18,138 nt of DNA from PVC group bacterium (GTDB lineage Bacteria; Verrucomicrobiota; Kiritimatiellia; SS1-B-03-39; UBA6053): positions 1-18,138 of the forward strand of contig PXDP01000009.1 in NCBI GenBank assembly GCA_003565035.1, in the 5' to 3' direction. Shown piece after piece: positions 1-8,016 of this stretch. A program made the translations under genes and the position numbers. The notes below the pieces were generated by a model. The model saw only the letters and a program-made list of their open reading frames with translations, had not been told where the DNA came from and ran no database searches. Numbering within the stretch: the first letter of the stretch is position 1; the number at the start of each line of letters is the position of its first letter.

Positions 1-1
1 C

Positions 2-1177
2 TGGGCGCCCATACCTCCCGCCGAGTTGGAGGCGGTGGACCTGATCGATTCCGGACATCCCAGCGCCGTGCGCGTGCGCCTGCGTCCCCCCTTGCCGAAC
101 CAGGCCGGTCCGCGCTTTTACCGCGTTCGCTACACCCTGCGCTTCCGGGACACCCCGCTGCTGATCCTGCAGCCGCCCCAGGACCTCACGCTCAAGGAAG
201 GGGCTTCCGCCCATTTTACCGTGCAACTCAGCGGACGTGATTTTACTTTTGTGGAATGGCTCTTCAACGGCGAGCCCTTGCCCGGGGAGGAAAATACTTT
301 TCTCACCCTGCCCGCCGTCACGCCGGCTGACGCGGGGTTCTACCAGTTCCGGGCCGGGAATCCGGGAACCGAGGTCCTCAGCGCCCCGGCCCTGCTGAAT
401 GTTATTCCCAACACTACGGCCGCGTACGTGGAGGACGTCGTTTTTCTCTCCCCCACAGCGGTCCGTCTCCGTTTTTCCGAGCCGGTCGCCGGGGGGACGG
501 GCAGCGGCGGTTCCGAAAACACCTCCCATTACAGCTTTTCAGACGGGGTGTCGGTTCAGTCGGCGGAACGGCTTGCGGACGAACGGACCGTGGTTCTCAC
601 CGTGCAGGGCAGTGAACTGGACGCCTCCTACACGCTCACCGTGGCAGGCATTGCCAATCAAGCCGTGACCCCGGTGTTCAGTTATCCGCAACAATTGCTG
701 CTGCGGCAAAACGCCATTGCCCACATCAATTTCCAACCGACCTCCCTGCCCGTGCCCAGCGGGTGGCTGGCCGACCATGGGGATCTTTTCGGGCCACGCG
801 CCCAGGGGCTGCAGTACGGATGGTCCGCCCCGCCCGGAACCACCCGTGCCCGGAATCAGGACGTTTCGCCCGACATGCAGCACGACACGCTCATCCACGC
901 CGGCCCCGCTGAATTTGCCGACGATCCCGACTGGTCCATCGCCTTGCCCAACGGCGTGTACCAGGTGCGGCTGGTCATGGGGGACGCACAATATTTCGAC
1001 AATCAGTTCGACATCCGCGCCAATGGGACCCTGCTCGTCGCCGGCAACGTCAACCGGGACCTCCGCTGGCTGGAGGGCACACGTGAGGTGGAGGTGACGG
1101 ACGGGACCCTGACCCTCAGCAAGGGTCCCGGTGCCCGCCGCAACAAACTTTGCTTTCTGGAAATCCGCCTTCCTTAA
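2..1177 (+). CDS. Secreted modular protein with Ig-like and malectin-like domains (5' end missing)
   Basis: The reading frame is open to the left edge, so this is the C-terminal 391 residues of a longer protein; a TTG at 26 is not a credible start because the frame continues upstream of it and has no ribosome binding site. The first ~45 residues look like the end of an earlier domain, closing with FYRVRYTLRF, a style common at the end of extracellular repeat modules. Residues ~54-136 form an Ig-like domain, with the W of VEWLFNG and the DAGFYQF motif that places the conserved Tyr, although the cysteines are absent. Residues ~144-223 resemble a bacterial Ig-like (SbsA/FnIII-type) domain. Residues ~240-391 are a malectin/CBM-like beta-sandwich starting INFQPTS and containing DWSIALPNGVYQVRLVMGD. 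It is probably exported and carbohydrate-binding. The catalytic part, if any, lies outside the window. It converges on the next gene with a 73-bp gap that contains no convincing terminator. Confidence 0.8.
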   Translation, partial: WAPIPPAELEAVDLIDSGHPSAVRVRLRPPLPNQAGPRFYRVRYTLRFRDTPLLILQPPQDLTLKEGASAHFTVQLSGRDFTFVEWLFNGEPLPGEENTFLTLPAVTPADAGFYQFRAGNPGTEVLSAPALLNVIPNTTAAYVEDVVFLSPTAVRLRFSEPVAGGTGSGGSENTSHYSFSDGVSVQSAERLADERTVVLTVQGSELDASYTLTVAGIANQAVTPVFSYPQQLLLRQNAIAHINFQPTSLPVPSGWLADHGDLFGPRAQGLQYGWSAPPGTTRARNQDVSPDMQHDTLIHAGPAEFADDPDWSIALPNGVYQVRLVMGDAQYFDNQFDIRANGTLLVAGNVNRDLRWLEGTREVEVTDGTLTLSKGPGARRNKLCFLEIRLP

Positions 1178-1250
1178 GCGGAGTATGCTCCGGCTGATTC
1201 AATGTTCCCGAAGTGCCGAGCCGCAGCTGCGTGTGGGTTTTCGGTTTGAC

Positions 1251-4200
1251 TCAATTCCGGCCCATCAACGGCGGAAACGGAATAGCCTCCTCCCGGCCTG
1301 CAAAACTCAGTTGTCCCGCCTCCAGCACATAGGCGGCATCGCCAATGCGGATGTGGAGGATCTCACCCTTCTGCTCGGTTTCCATATCCGGAGCCTCACC
1401 CTCTCCAAGGGTCATGACCGCAAGATAGGTGTCGGTTCCTTCGACGGTGAGCAGATTCCGGGTCCGGAGCTGACATCTGGAATGAACGATATGGCGCAGA
1501 TTCTGCAGACCGACCAGGCCGATCTCCAAATCCTGATCCGTCACAAACCGCGCCGTCAGCCGTTGCTCGCCGTGCTGAAGACGGAAGCCGTTTTCAAACA
1601 GATGGAGGTGTTCGGGTTGTTCAATTTCAACACGCTCAATGGGACTGGTCGTTCCGGGCGAATTGCCGCGCATCACGAGATCGATGCTCAGTGGCCAGCT
1701 CCAGAAGTGATCCTCCACGCCCTTGAGTTCATCGAGGAGAATGATCACGGCGGGCACGCCGGCGGTGCCGCTGTAGTCGGCAAGAATGGTGCGGACAACC
1801 GAGACGCTCCCCCCGTCATCGGCAAGCGCATCGGGATAGAGCAACCCGGTGTTGTCCCGTGCATCCCGGCGGCGTTCGACATCCTCCGACGTCGTCCGGT
1901 ACGCCTTGGAGAGATCCATGCGCACCACGCCCGAGCCGTCGGCATAGGTGACCGCGTCGAGAACGCGTCCCCGCCCGCTTGTGAACTGGTCCGGATTCCC
2001 GGTTTGCACCACCGGATGTTCGTTCCGCGGTGCCATGGACCCCATGCTCACCACCTGGTCATGGGTCCAGTTGTGCCCCAGCCCGCGCAGCGCAAAAGAT
2101 CCGGAGGTCTGACTGCCCCCGCGGTTGAACACCTGCTGGGCGGTCAGTTGCAAAACCACATCGCGTTCGTCCTTCGCGGCGTTGCGGAAAATGACGTCGC
2201 CGGTGACCGGATCGTACCAGCTTCGGGGCAAGGCCTCCGCCGGAGGTTGCGGCACCATGTCATTCGGTGCGTGCAAAAAGGCGTATACGGGAATACTGTT
2301 GTAGCTGGTGCCGGGATGGCCCGCGTCCACCAGCCGTTTGGACTGGGGCACGGCACCCGCCTCAAGCGGAGAGCCCGCCTGCTGCCAAAACCACCAGGCC
2401 ATGGGTTGAAATTCAGGGGAGATGGTTGGAAAATGAGCGGCGAGCACGAGGCCCCGGTTGTCCCGCTCATCCTGAAATCCGATGGTTTGAAAATCCGCCC
2501 GGCCGAAGAAATCCTGATGAATCTCTCCGCCCTCTGCCGTCCAGGACCAGGCCATCAGTTTGCGGGGAAGCCAGTAGGCCATACCGTTGCGGTGCCCCAG
2601 CGGCTGACCGGTCACATTCCGGTAGACTGTAGACATCAGGCCCGGACCTTCCAGCGCGAGACTGTTCGTCGACCCCACCTGGCTCCCGGCGGCTCCGAAA
2701 GTGATCTCCTCATAACGGCGGAACCAGAACAGCGCATCGCGCAGCAGAGAGCTGGTCGCCGGGTCCACGCCGCCAAGCGCGTCCCAGTCGGCTTTCGCCT
2801 GCCGATAAAACACCCGGGCCTGCGCATAGCTTTCGTTTTTGTCGGCCTGAAGTTCCGCCACCTCCTCCTCACTCAGTTTCGTGAGAGTGGGACGCACAAA
2901 AACCCCGGCCCAGGGATTCGGCCGCCCCAGCGGCGCAGCCAGAACCAAGCCGTATTCCCCCGGCTCCAGGCGGAGCAGGGTCGAGTTGCCCACGCGTTCT
3001 CCGTTCAGGTACGGCACCACCCCGCCATGATTGCTGCGATAGTGGTAGGTGCCGGCTTCCGCCACCTGCCAGCGGGCGGCGAAAATATTCCAACTGTCGA
3101 AGGCGGTGCCGGAGGCCTGATTGACACAAATTACGTCGCGTCCCCCGGTGTAGCCACTGCGCACAATACCCCGGACCGCCGGATCGCGTTCGAGAATCCG
3201 CACCGCCTCTTCATCAAATTGAAGCACACCAAGGTCTCCCCCGGCTTCGCGGAAAGCATGAAACTGCTCCGAACTCAGCGGCCCGGAATACCAGATTCTG
3301 GCGGGAATTAAATCGGTTTCCTGCTCAACCAGAGGCACGTCGATGTCCGAGGTCCACGCTTTTGGTGCCAGGCGTTCCACTTCCGGTGCGGAGGGTGCGC
3401 TGGGGGCATTGCCTTCCACATCGGCAATGGCCAGCATGCCGATGACCCCGGAATATATCATGGAGGCGTTGTACGCATTCTCGGGATGCCACTGCACATA
3501 TTCGGTCCATGAGCCCCGTTCACGGTGCATCCGGCGCGCAAGAGCCCGGATATAGTCCTGCACTTCAATCCGGAACGCCTCCGGCCAGGCATGATAACAC
3601 AGGTCGTAGGTGAGGGCCACCTGCTCCAGACGGTATCCCCAGAAGCGGTGCCGGATCGATTTGCTCCCACTCTCCATATCGGCCATATGGACCTTCACCG
3701 CCTCTTTGGCGCGTTCGGCATATGCGGGATCATCCCGGAGCAGGTAGAGCATCCCCAGACCCACCGCCGATTCCTCAAAGCGGACCAGGGCCTCCCGGCC
3801 GAATTCGGTGTCCGCTTTCTCACGCAGAGCCGGCAAATCCGAAGCGTTCAGCAATAAACGCGGATGCTGCCCCCGCTCCGCCGCCGTAAAACCCGGCAGA
3901 AGATCGGAGGGCGGAAAATACACACCCCGGGCCACCCCGGCAACCTTCTCACCCAGAGATTTCCCCTTATATGTGCCGGTGAAATTTTCTCCGTCATCTG
4001 TTTCCCAGGTGATGTCCACCTCCACAAAGCCGCCGCGCACCCAGGCGTCCCCCTGCACATCCACCTGCATCCGGAAGGCATCCAGGCTGTCGGCCTCCGC
4101 AAAGGTGATCACCCCCCGGTGCGTGCCCCGGTTGTAGGACGGAGCCTGTCCGCCGCCCATAAACCAGTGATCTCCCAGCCGGTTGAATTCCATCATCAGT

Positions 4201-4349
4201 GCCCGCCCGGGCGTGTCCGGATTCTGAAACAGCAGGCCCTCGAGGGTCACCTGCAGCATACTGCCCGACTGGGGCAGCGGAAGCGGCTCCGCCCGCAGGA
4301 GACAGGGGATCCACACCAGCAAAATCATCAGCTTGTAAAACAGGGTCAT
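1251..4349 (-). CDS. Secreted heparinase II/III-like polysaccharide lyase family protein, divergent active site
   Basis: This 1032-residue protein has an N-terminal signal peptide (hydrophobic residues 3-18, cleavage probably after LLRA at 20). A start at 4349 is preferred over the upstream in-frame GTG/TTG/ATG-type starts because a GGAG at 4356-4359 sits 6 nt before the ATG and the signal peptide then begins at residue 1. Residues ~25-150 are a small beta-rich domain; ~160-310 (HPRLLLNASDLPALREK onward) match the start of the alpha/alpha-toroid found in heparinase II/III-type lyases. Residues ~330-490 look like an inserted PA14/beta-type module, the toroid resumes to ~700, and ~705-1030 is beta-rich like the C-terminal sandwich. 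The family's usual HxHxD-type motif at the start of the sandwich is not evident: the corresponding segment reads NRGGSQTSGSFALRGLGHNW (742-761). It may therefore be a divergent lyase, a hydrolase or a binding protein. The probable role is extracellular or periplasmic attack on acidic polysaccharide, controlled by the divergent AraC protein. Confidence 0.72.
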   Translation of the reverse strand: MTLFYKLMILLVWIPCLLRAEPLPLPQSGSMLQVTLEGLLFQNPDTPGRALMMEFNRLGDHWFMGGGQAPSYNRGTHRGVITFAEADSLDAFRMQVDVQGDAWVRGGFVEVDITWETDDGENFTGTYKGKSLGEKVAGVARGVYFPPSDLLPGFTAAERGQHPRLLLNASDLPALREKADTEFGREALVRFEESAVGLGMLYLLRDDPAYAERAKEAVKVHMADMESGSKSIRHRFWGYRLEQVALTYDLCYHAWPEAFRIEVQDYIRALARRMHRERGSWTEYVQWHPENAYNASMIYSGVIGMLAIADVEGNAPSAPSAPEVERLAPKAWTSDIDVPLVEQETDLIPARIWYSGPLSSEQFHAFREAGGDLGVLQFDEEAVRILERDPAVRGIVRSGYTGGRDVICVNQASGTAFDSWNIFAARWQVAEAGTYHYRSNHGGVVPYLNGERVGNSTLLRLEPGEYGLVLAAPLGRPNPWAGVFVRPTLTKLSEEEVAELQADKNESYAQARVFYRQAKADWDALGGVDPATSSLLRDALFWFRRYEEITFGAAGSQVGSTNSLALEGPGLMSTVYRNVTGQPLGHRNGMAYWLPRKLMAWSWTAEGGEIHQDFFGRADFQTIGFQDERDNRGLVLAAHFPTISPEFQPMAWWFWQQAGSPLEAGAVPQSKRLVDAGHPGTSYNSIPVYAFLHAPNDMVPQPPAEALPRSWYDPVTGDVIFRNAAKDERDVVLQLTAQQVFNRGGSQTSGSFALRGLGHNWTHDQVVSMGSMAPRNEHPVVQTGNPDQFTSGRGRVLDAVTYADGSGVVRMDLSKAYRTTSEDVERRRDARDNTGLLYPDALADDGGSVSVVRTILADYSGTAGVPAVIILLDELKGVEDHFWSWPLSIDLVMRGNSPGTTSPIERVEIEQPEHLHLFENGFRLQHGEQRLTARFVTDQDLEIGLVGLQNLRHIVHSRCQLRTRNLLTVEGTDTYLAVMTLGEGEAPDMETEQKGEILHIRIGDAAYVLEAGQLSFAGREEAIPFPPLMGRN

Positions 4350-4467
4350 ACTCGACTCCAACAAAATATAGGATTGAAAAAAGGATAACAAAATCCGGAC
4401 TAATGCGACGGAGAATATACTAGCAAAAAAAAGAGGCATCGGCTACACATTGGATTCAGACAACATC
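4350..4467. promoter_or_regulatory. Divergent control region between heparinase-like gene and AraC gene
   Basis: This 118-bp AT-rich stretch contrasts with the GC-rich flanks. On the - strand a TATATT box (4365-4370 as AATATA on +) lies just upstream of the GGAG of the lyase gene. On the + strand TATACT at 4416-4421 is a candidate -10 for the araC-like gene, without a good -35 at the right distance. An A-run at 4425-4432 separates the two. AraC proteins commonly bind between divergent targets, so an operator is expected here, but I see no clear direct repeat. Confidence 0.4.
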
Positions 4468-5370
4468 ATGGAAACAGACAACTATCAGGAATATCCTTTT
4501 GGCGATTACGCCCCGCACGTACTGTCCGGGGCCGAAGCCCGACGGCAGAGCGGCCGACGGTCTCCCGGCTTGAACCGGCCCTCGGGCTGTTTTCCGTGGT
4601 ACACCACGTACATGATTGACCAGGGGCCGTTCACGCTGAACGACCCGGAACGCGGGCGGATTCAGGGCGATGGCCCGGCGGTGATTTGTCTGCCGCCCCT
4701 CCCCCGGGCCAGCGTGAGGATTCCCTCCAGTACCCTGTTCAGTTGGCTGGAATGGGGGGCAGTCCGACTTCCGCTTTGTGCCCGGGAAACCGTAAATGCC
4801 TCCAGGAAATATCCTGACGGATACGCGCAGCCCCCGCCGGAAGAGGTCTGGGGCAGGCCCATGCCGCTGCTGCTCCCGGGGCACTGCACCCGGCCAACGG
4901 CGGGCATGATGGTGCGGGTCAACGCCTCCTGGTGGAAAGGCGCGGCGGAGCGGATGCTCGCCAATGCGGAGCTGGCACTCTGGATCGCCCAATGGCTCTT
5001 TCCGCCCCCGGCCGGGTCCAGCCCCCGTCCTCTGTCCGAGCTGTTTCCCAACGCCGGAGAAACGTTTCTGAACAACGTGCAGGTCCTGGAGAAAGGTCTG
5101 TCGTTGGGACTGGACATACAGGACTGGGCCTCCGCCCTGGACATCAGCCCCCGCACCCTGCAACGCCGTTGTCAAAAAGAAACCGGACAGACACCGCAGG
5201 AAATCCTCGACACTCTGAGGCTGCAAACTGCGGAGCATTTGCTCCGGAACACAAAAGAGCCCCTGCGCAACATCTGCCGACGCTGCGGGTTCGCCGGGGC
5301 CTCCGCCTTCAGCGCCTGGTTCGCCCAAAAAACCGGTGTCCCCCCCAGCCAATGGCGAACCAAACCCTAA
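4468..5370 (+). CDS. AraC-family transcriptional regulator
   Basis: The protein is 300 residues from the ATG at 4468; an in-frame TTG at 4450 would add six residues, and neither start has a strong ribosome binding site. The C-terminal ~97 residues (201-297) are a typical AraC double helix-turn-helix: the first helix pair includes LDIQDWASALDISPRTLQRR, followed by the ETGQTPQEIL linker, and the second includes the RNICRRCGFAGASAFSAWF signature that in AraC proteins ends with the F..WF pattern. The N-terminal ~190 residues are a poorly conserved effector-binding part, with a stretch (PFTLNDPERGRIQGDGPAVICLPP, 54-77) that resembles the cupin-like sensor strands. It lies divergent from the heparinase-like gene 118 bp away, so it probably activates that gene in response to a sugar product. 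The ligand cannot be read from the sequence. Confidence 0.88.
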   Translation: METDNYQEYPFGDYAPHVLSGAEARRQSGRRSPGLNRPSGCFPWYTTYMIDQGPFTLNDPERGRIQGDGPAVICLPPLPRASVRIPSSTLFSWLEWGAVRLPLCARETVNASRKYPDGYAQPPPEEVWGRPMPLLLPGHCTRPTAGMMVRVNASWWKGAAERMLANAELALWIAQWLFPPPAGSSPRPLSELFPNAGETFLNNVQVLEKGLSLGLDIQDWASALDISPRTLQRRCQKETGQTPQEILDTLRLQTAEHLLRNTKEPLRNICRRCGFAGASAFSAWFAQKTGVPPSQWRTKP

Positions 5371-5410
5371 CGCAGATGTTGTCCGCACTCAAAAGATTTG
5401 CCCTCGGGGA

Positions 5411-5438
5411 TTGCAAATGTTTCCGCAACCTTTATGCT
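5411..5438 (+). promoter_or_regulatory. Candidate promoter giving a leaderless mRNA (UVR-motif gene)
   Basis: A -35-like TTGCAA at 5411-5416 and a -10-like TATGCT at 5433-5438 are separated by 16 bp. The ATG of the gene follows the -10 by only 6 nt, so transcription would begin at or next to the start codon. No Shine-Dalgarno sequence is present. Confidence 0.42.
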
Positions 5439-5444
5439 CGAATC

Positions 5445-6233
5445 ATGAGCATGCCCCATGATCTTTCTCCCCTTCTGAATTCCTGGCCGTTTGATCCGAC
5501 TTCCGTGACCGCCCGTTTTGTGGACTGTGCGGAGGCGGGCACACAGGAGCTGCAACTCCGCCTGGATCTGGGCATTCTTCAAATGCGGCTCAACGGCAGG
5601 CCCGACGGCGCCCGGCCGCATAACCACGACACCGCCCTTGATTTTTACCGCCGTAAAATGGTCACCGACCGCCGCGCGGGTCCCAAACTTGACGGTGATG
5701 CCTGCGCCGAACTGCAGCAGGAATGCGTCCAGTTTTATTACCGCTACCTCGGACTGATGGTCCTCAAAGATTATGAGCGCGTCATCCGCGATACCCGCCA
5801 CAGCCTGAAAATTTTTGATTTGGTTGAAAAATACGCGGAATCGGATGACCTGATCTGGGAGTTCATCCAGTTTAAGCCCTATGTCTACATGATGAATGCC
5901 CGCGCACAGGCCGAGCAGCTTTCCGCGCAGGGCCGCGTGGACGAGGCGGTGGACTGCATCCTGAAAGGTATGGCCGATATTCACGAATTTCTCGACGCCC
6001 TCGACGACGAGGAGGATGCCCCCTCCGACTGTGTGGAACTGGGCATGCTCGAAGAACTGATTCAGGACATCCGCGAGCGACGCACCGAGGACAATCCGGT
6101 CGTCCGCCTCAAGCAGAAACTTCAGTACGCCATCCATATGGAAAACTATGAAGAAGCCGCCCAGCTCCGGGACCGCATCCGCAAGATCGAAACCGAGCAG
6201 GCCGAAATCCCCGGCGAACCCTCCTGCTTATAA
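5445..6233 (+). CDS. UVR-motif protein of unknown function
   Basis: The protein is 262 residues from the ATG at 5445, with a second ATG two codons later at 5451 and an in-frame ATG further upstream at 5376. The frame is open far upstream through the araC-like gene, but that part is shadow sequence. Residues 219-250 match the UVR motif found in UvrB, UvrC, McsA and Clp-adaptor-type proteins (VVRLKQKLQYAIHMENYEEA, then AQLRDRIRKIE), a helical hairpin used for protein-protein contact. Residues ~35-190 are largely helical, with a well-formed segment (LDLGILQMRLNGRPDG) that looks conserved. There are no zinc-binding CxxC pairs, unlike McsA. I infer an adaptor or regulatory protein rather than a nucleotide-excision nuclease subunit. 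It converges on the prepilin peptidase gene with only 8 bp between stop codons. Confidence 0.75.
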   Translation: MSMPHDLSPLLNSWPFDPTSVTARFVDCAEAGTQELQLRLDLGILQMRLNGRPDGARPHNHDTALDFYRRKMVTDRRAGPKLDGDACAELQQECVQFYYRYLGLMVLKDYERVIRDTRHSLKIFDLVEKYAESDDLIWEFIQFKPYVYMMNARAQAEQLSAQGRVDEAVDCILKGMADIHEFLDALDDEEDAPSDCVELGMLEELIQDIRERRTEDNPVVRLKQKLQYAIHMENYEEAAQLRDRIRKIETEQAEIPGEPSCL

Positions 6234-6247
6234 CCTCCTGCTTATAA
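6220..6247. repeat. Perfect 14-bp tandem duplication covering two convergent stop codons
   Basis: The unit cctcctgcttataa occurs twice back to back (6220-6233 and 6234-6247). It ends in the self-complementary TTATAA, so copy 1 provides the TAA stop of the + gene (6231-6233) and copy 2 provides the TAA stop of the - gene (6242-6244). Confidence 0.95.
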
Positions 6248-7087
6248 CACGGGTAGCCTGAACAGATCCAGGTACCAGTTCAGCAGCCCTTCGCCGCCAA
6301 AAATCCAACTGACCGCCGCCACGGAAAGATACGGGCCGAAAGGGATTCGCCCCCCCAGCTCTTTGTTCCCGCATGCGATCAGGGTCACCCCGACGATTGA
6401 GCCCAACAGTGCGGCCACAAACACGATATACAGAATCGCGGGAGCACCCAGAAAAGCGCCCAGGGCCCCCATAAGCTTCACATCCCCGAATCCCATGGCA
6501 TCTTTTTTGAAGAGCCAGGTTCCGATTTTGCCCACCGCCCACAAGCTGCCGAAGCCCGCCGCCGCACCCAGTGCCGAGGCCAGCAGACCCTGATGCCAGA
6601 TCACTTCGCCGTGCAGTTCCGGCAGCAGGGCACTCAGGGGAATCCCGAGGATCATCCCCCCTTTGGTCACCCGGTCGGGAATCCACATTTCATCCAGATC
6701 CACACCGGAACCCAGCAGCAGACCGAAGCACATCAGCCAATAGGCCAGGGTGATCCAGGAGGGACCATAGCGCATCCAGACCGCCAGAAACAGGGTGGCG
6801 GTTAACGCCTCCACCAGCGCATAGCGAATCGAAAAACCGGCCCCGCAATGGCGGCATTTTCCCCGGAGAATAAACCAGCTCAGCACCGGAATGTTGTCAT
6901 ACCAGGCCACCGCTTTTTTGCAGGAAAAACAGTGGGACCCCGGAGCCACAACCGAAAGTTCCATGGGAATCCGGTAAATGCAGACATTCAGAAAGCTGCC
7001 CCAGCAGGCCGCAAAGCACCACACCACCACCAGAACCGGGAGCGATTGCCAAACTTCGGGCGGCATGTCACGGTACACGTCAAACAT
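6242..7087 (-). CDS. pilD: Type IV prepilin peptidase / leader peptidase (A24 family)
   Basis: This inner-membrane aspartic protease cleaves and N-methylates type IV pilin-like and type II secretion pseudopilin precursors. The 281-residue protein has the full bifunctional layout: an N-terminal methyltransferase-type domain beginning with GSFLNVCIYRIP (residues 30-41), two CxxC pairs (C53/C56 and C78/C81) that bind zinc, and a C-terminal membrane part with the catalytic aspartates in VDLDEMWIPD (129-138) and in the GFGDVK motif (199-204, D202). About seven or eight hydrophobic segments are visible. The start at 7087 is chosen because the ATG overlaps the aroE stop by 8 bp (ATGTTTGA), implying translational coupling; the frame extends 27 codons further upstream only inside aroE. 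Pilin substrates are not encoded in this window. Confidence 0.94.
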   Translation of the reverse strand: MFDVYRDMPPEVWQSLPVLVVVWCFAACWGSFLNVCIYRIPMELSVVAPGSHCFSCKKAVAWYDNIPVLSWFILRGKCRHCGAGFSIRYALVEALTATLFLAVWMRYGPSWITLAYWLMCFGLLLGSGVDLDEMWIPDRVTKGGMILGIPLSALLPELHGEVIWHQGLLASALGAAAGFGSLWAVGKIGTWLFKKDAMGFGDVKLMGALGAFLGAPAILYIVFVAALLGSIVGVTLIACGNKELGGRIPFGPYLSVAAVSWIFGGEGLLNWYLDLFRLPVL

Positions 7088-7979
7088 GGTCGTGCTTTCC
7101 GTACACCGCGTCCCGCAGGGCGGCCCGCATGGGTTCAACTGGCGGATGCACCCCGGTCCACAACTCAAAGGAGCGGACTCCCTGATGCAGCAGCATGCCC
7201 AGACCGTTCACCGCCTGTCCGCCGGCGGTCCGGACCGCGGCCATCATCGGGGTCTCTTCCAGAACGTAGGTCATATCCAGCATCCGGTGATGCGCCCCCA
7301 GATGCGCGGGGGTTAAGAGGGCCGGATCGCCGGCGTTCATGCCCAGTGAGGTCGAGTTCAGGATCACATTCACGCTCTGCACCGTATCGGGCGGCGGCGG
7401 CCAGGCGGATGCGGCCTCCACCAGCATCGCCGGATATTCCCGGGTCAATTCCGCCGCAAGGTCGCGGGCCCGCTCCGGTGTCCGGTTGGCCAGCACCAGC
7501 CGAACCGCCCCGCCCTCGGCAATTTCCCGTGCCGCCGCCCGGCCCGCCCCGCCACAGCCGATCAGCAGCACCGACTCATTTGCAAAGTCCAGGTCAAACG
7601 CCTCTTTCACCGCCATGCTCAGACCATAGCCGTCTGTGCTGTGACCCTCCAGCGACCCGTCCGCCCGAAAAACCACGGTATTGACCGAGGCCGAGCGCTG
7701 AGCACTCGGTGCGAGGTCCGCGATCCCTTTGTATGCCACCTCTTTATGCGGAATGGTTAAATTCACCCCGCCAAAGCCCATCGCCGCCATTGCGGGCAGG
7801 ACCGCCATCAGGTTTTCGGGCAACACATCAAATGCGGCGTACACCGCGTCCATTCCCAGTGCCCGGAATGCGGCCTGATGCATCGGGGGACTCATCGTAT
7901 GGGCCACCGGATGCCCCAGCACCGCGAAAATGCGGGTTTTTCCCGTAAGCGAAAGCCCCTCGGACGACAACAGGGTCAT
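7080..7979 (-). CDS. aroE: Shikimate dehydrogenase (NADP+)
   Basis: It reduces 3-dehydroshikimate to shikimate in the cytoplasmic route to aromatic amino acids. The protein is 299 residues from the ATG at 7979, which is preceded by a perfect AGGAGG five nucleotides upstream; an in-frame ATG at 8024 would add 15 residues with no ribosome binding site. Visible motifs are HPVAHTMSPPMH (23-34) in the shikimate-binding loop, NLTIPHKE with the catalytic Lys79, HSTDGYG with Asp116, the dinucleotide-binding GCGGAG (141-146), NRTPER (165-170), typical of NADP rather than NAD preference, and GMLLHQG with Gln266. In the loop the first Ser of the usual SxS pair is Thr28, a conservative change. The prepilin peptidase gene follows with an overlap. 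The length is normal to slightly long for the family (about 270-290). Confidence 0.95.
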   Translation of the reverse strand: MTLLSSEGLSLTGKTRIFAVLGHPVAHTMSPPMHQAAFRALGMDAVYAAFDVLPENLMAVLPAMAAMGFGGVNLTIPHKEVAYKGIADLAPSAQRSASVNTVVFRADGSLEGHSTDGYGLSMAVKEAFDLDFANESVLLIGCGGAGRAAAREIAEGGAVRLVLANRTPERARDLAAELTREYPAMLVEAASAWPPPPDTVQSVNVILNSTSLGMNAGDPALLTPAHLGAHHRMLDMTYVLEETPMMAAVRTAGGQAVNGLGMLLHQGVRSFELWTGVHPPVEPMRAALRDAVYGKHDHV

Positions 7980-8016
7980 TTCCCCTCCTGATCGAGACCG
8001 CGCGTTTTCGGAAGAG

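Noticed and set aside
1179..1192. Hairpin CGGAG-TATG-CTCCG between the two convergent genes
   Set aside because: Only a 5-bp stem and no following T-run on either strand; too weak to call a terminator.
1131..3311. Long + strand frame of 726 codons opposite the heparinase-like gene
   Set aside because: It is antisense to a well-supported secreted protein with signal peptide and ribosome binding site; its translation is rich in His, Arg and Pro and has no domain or start signal.
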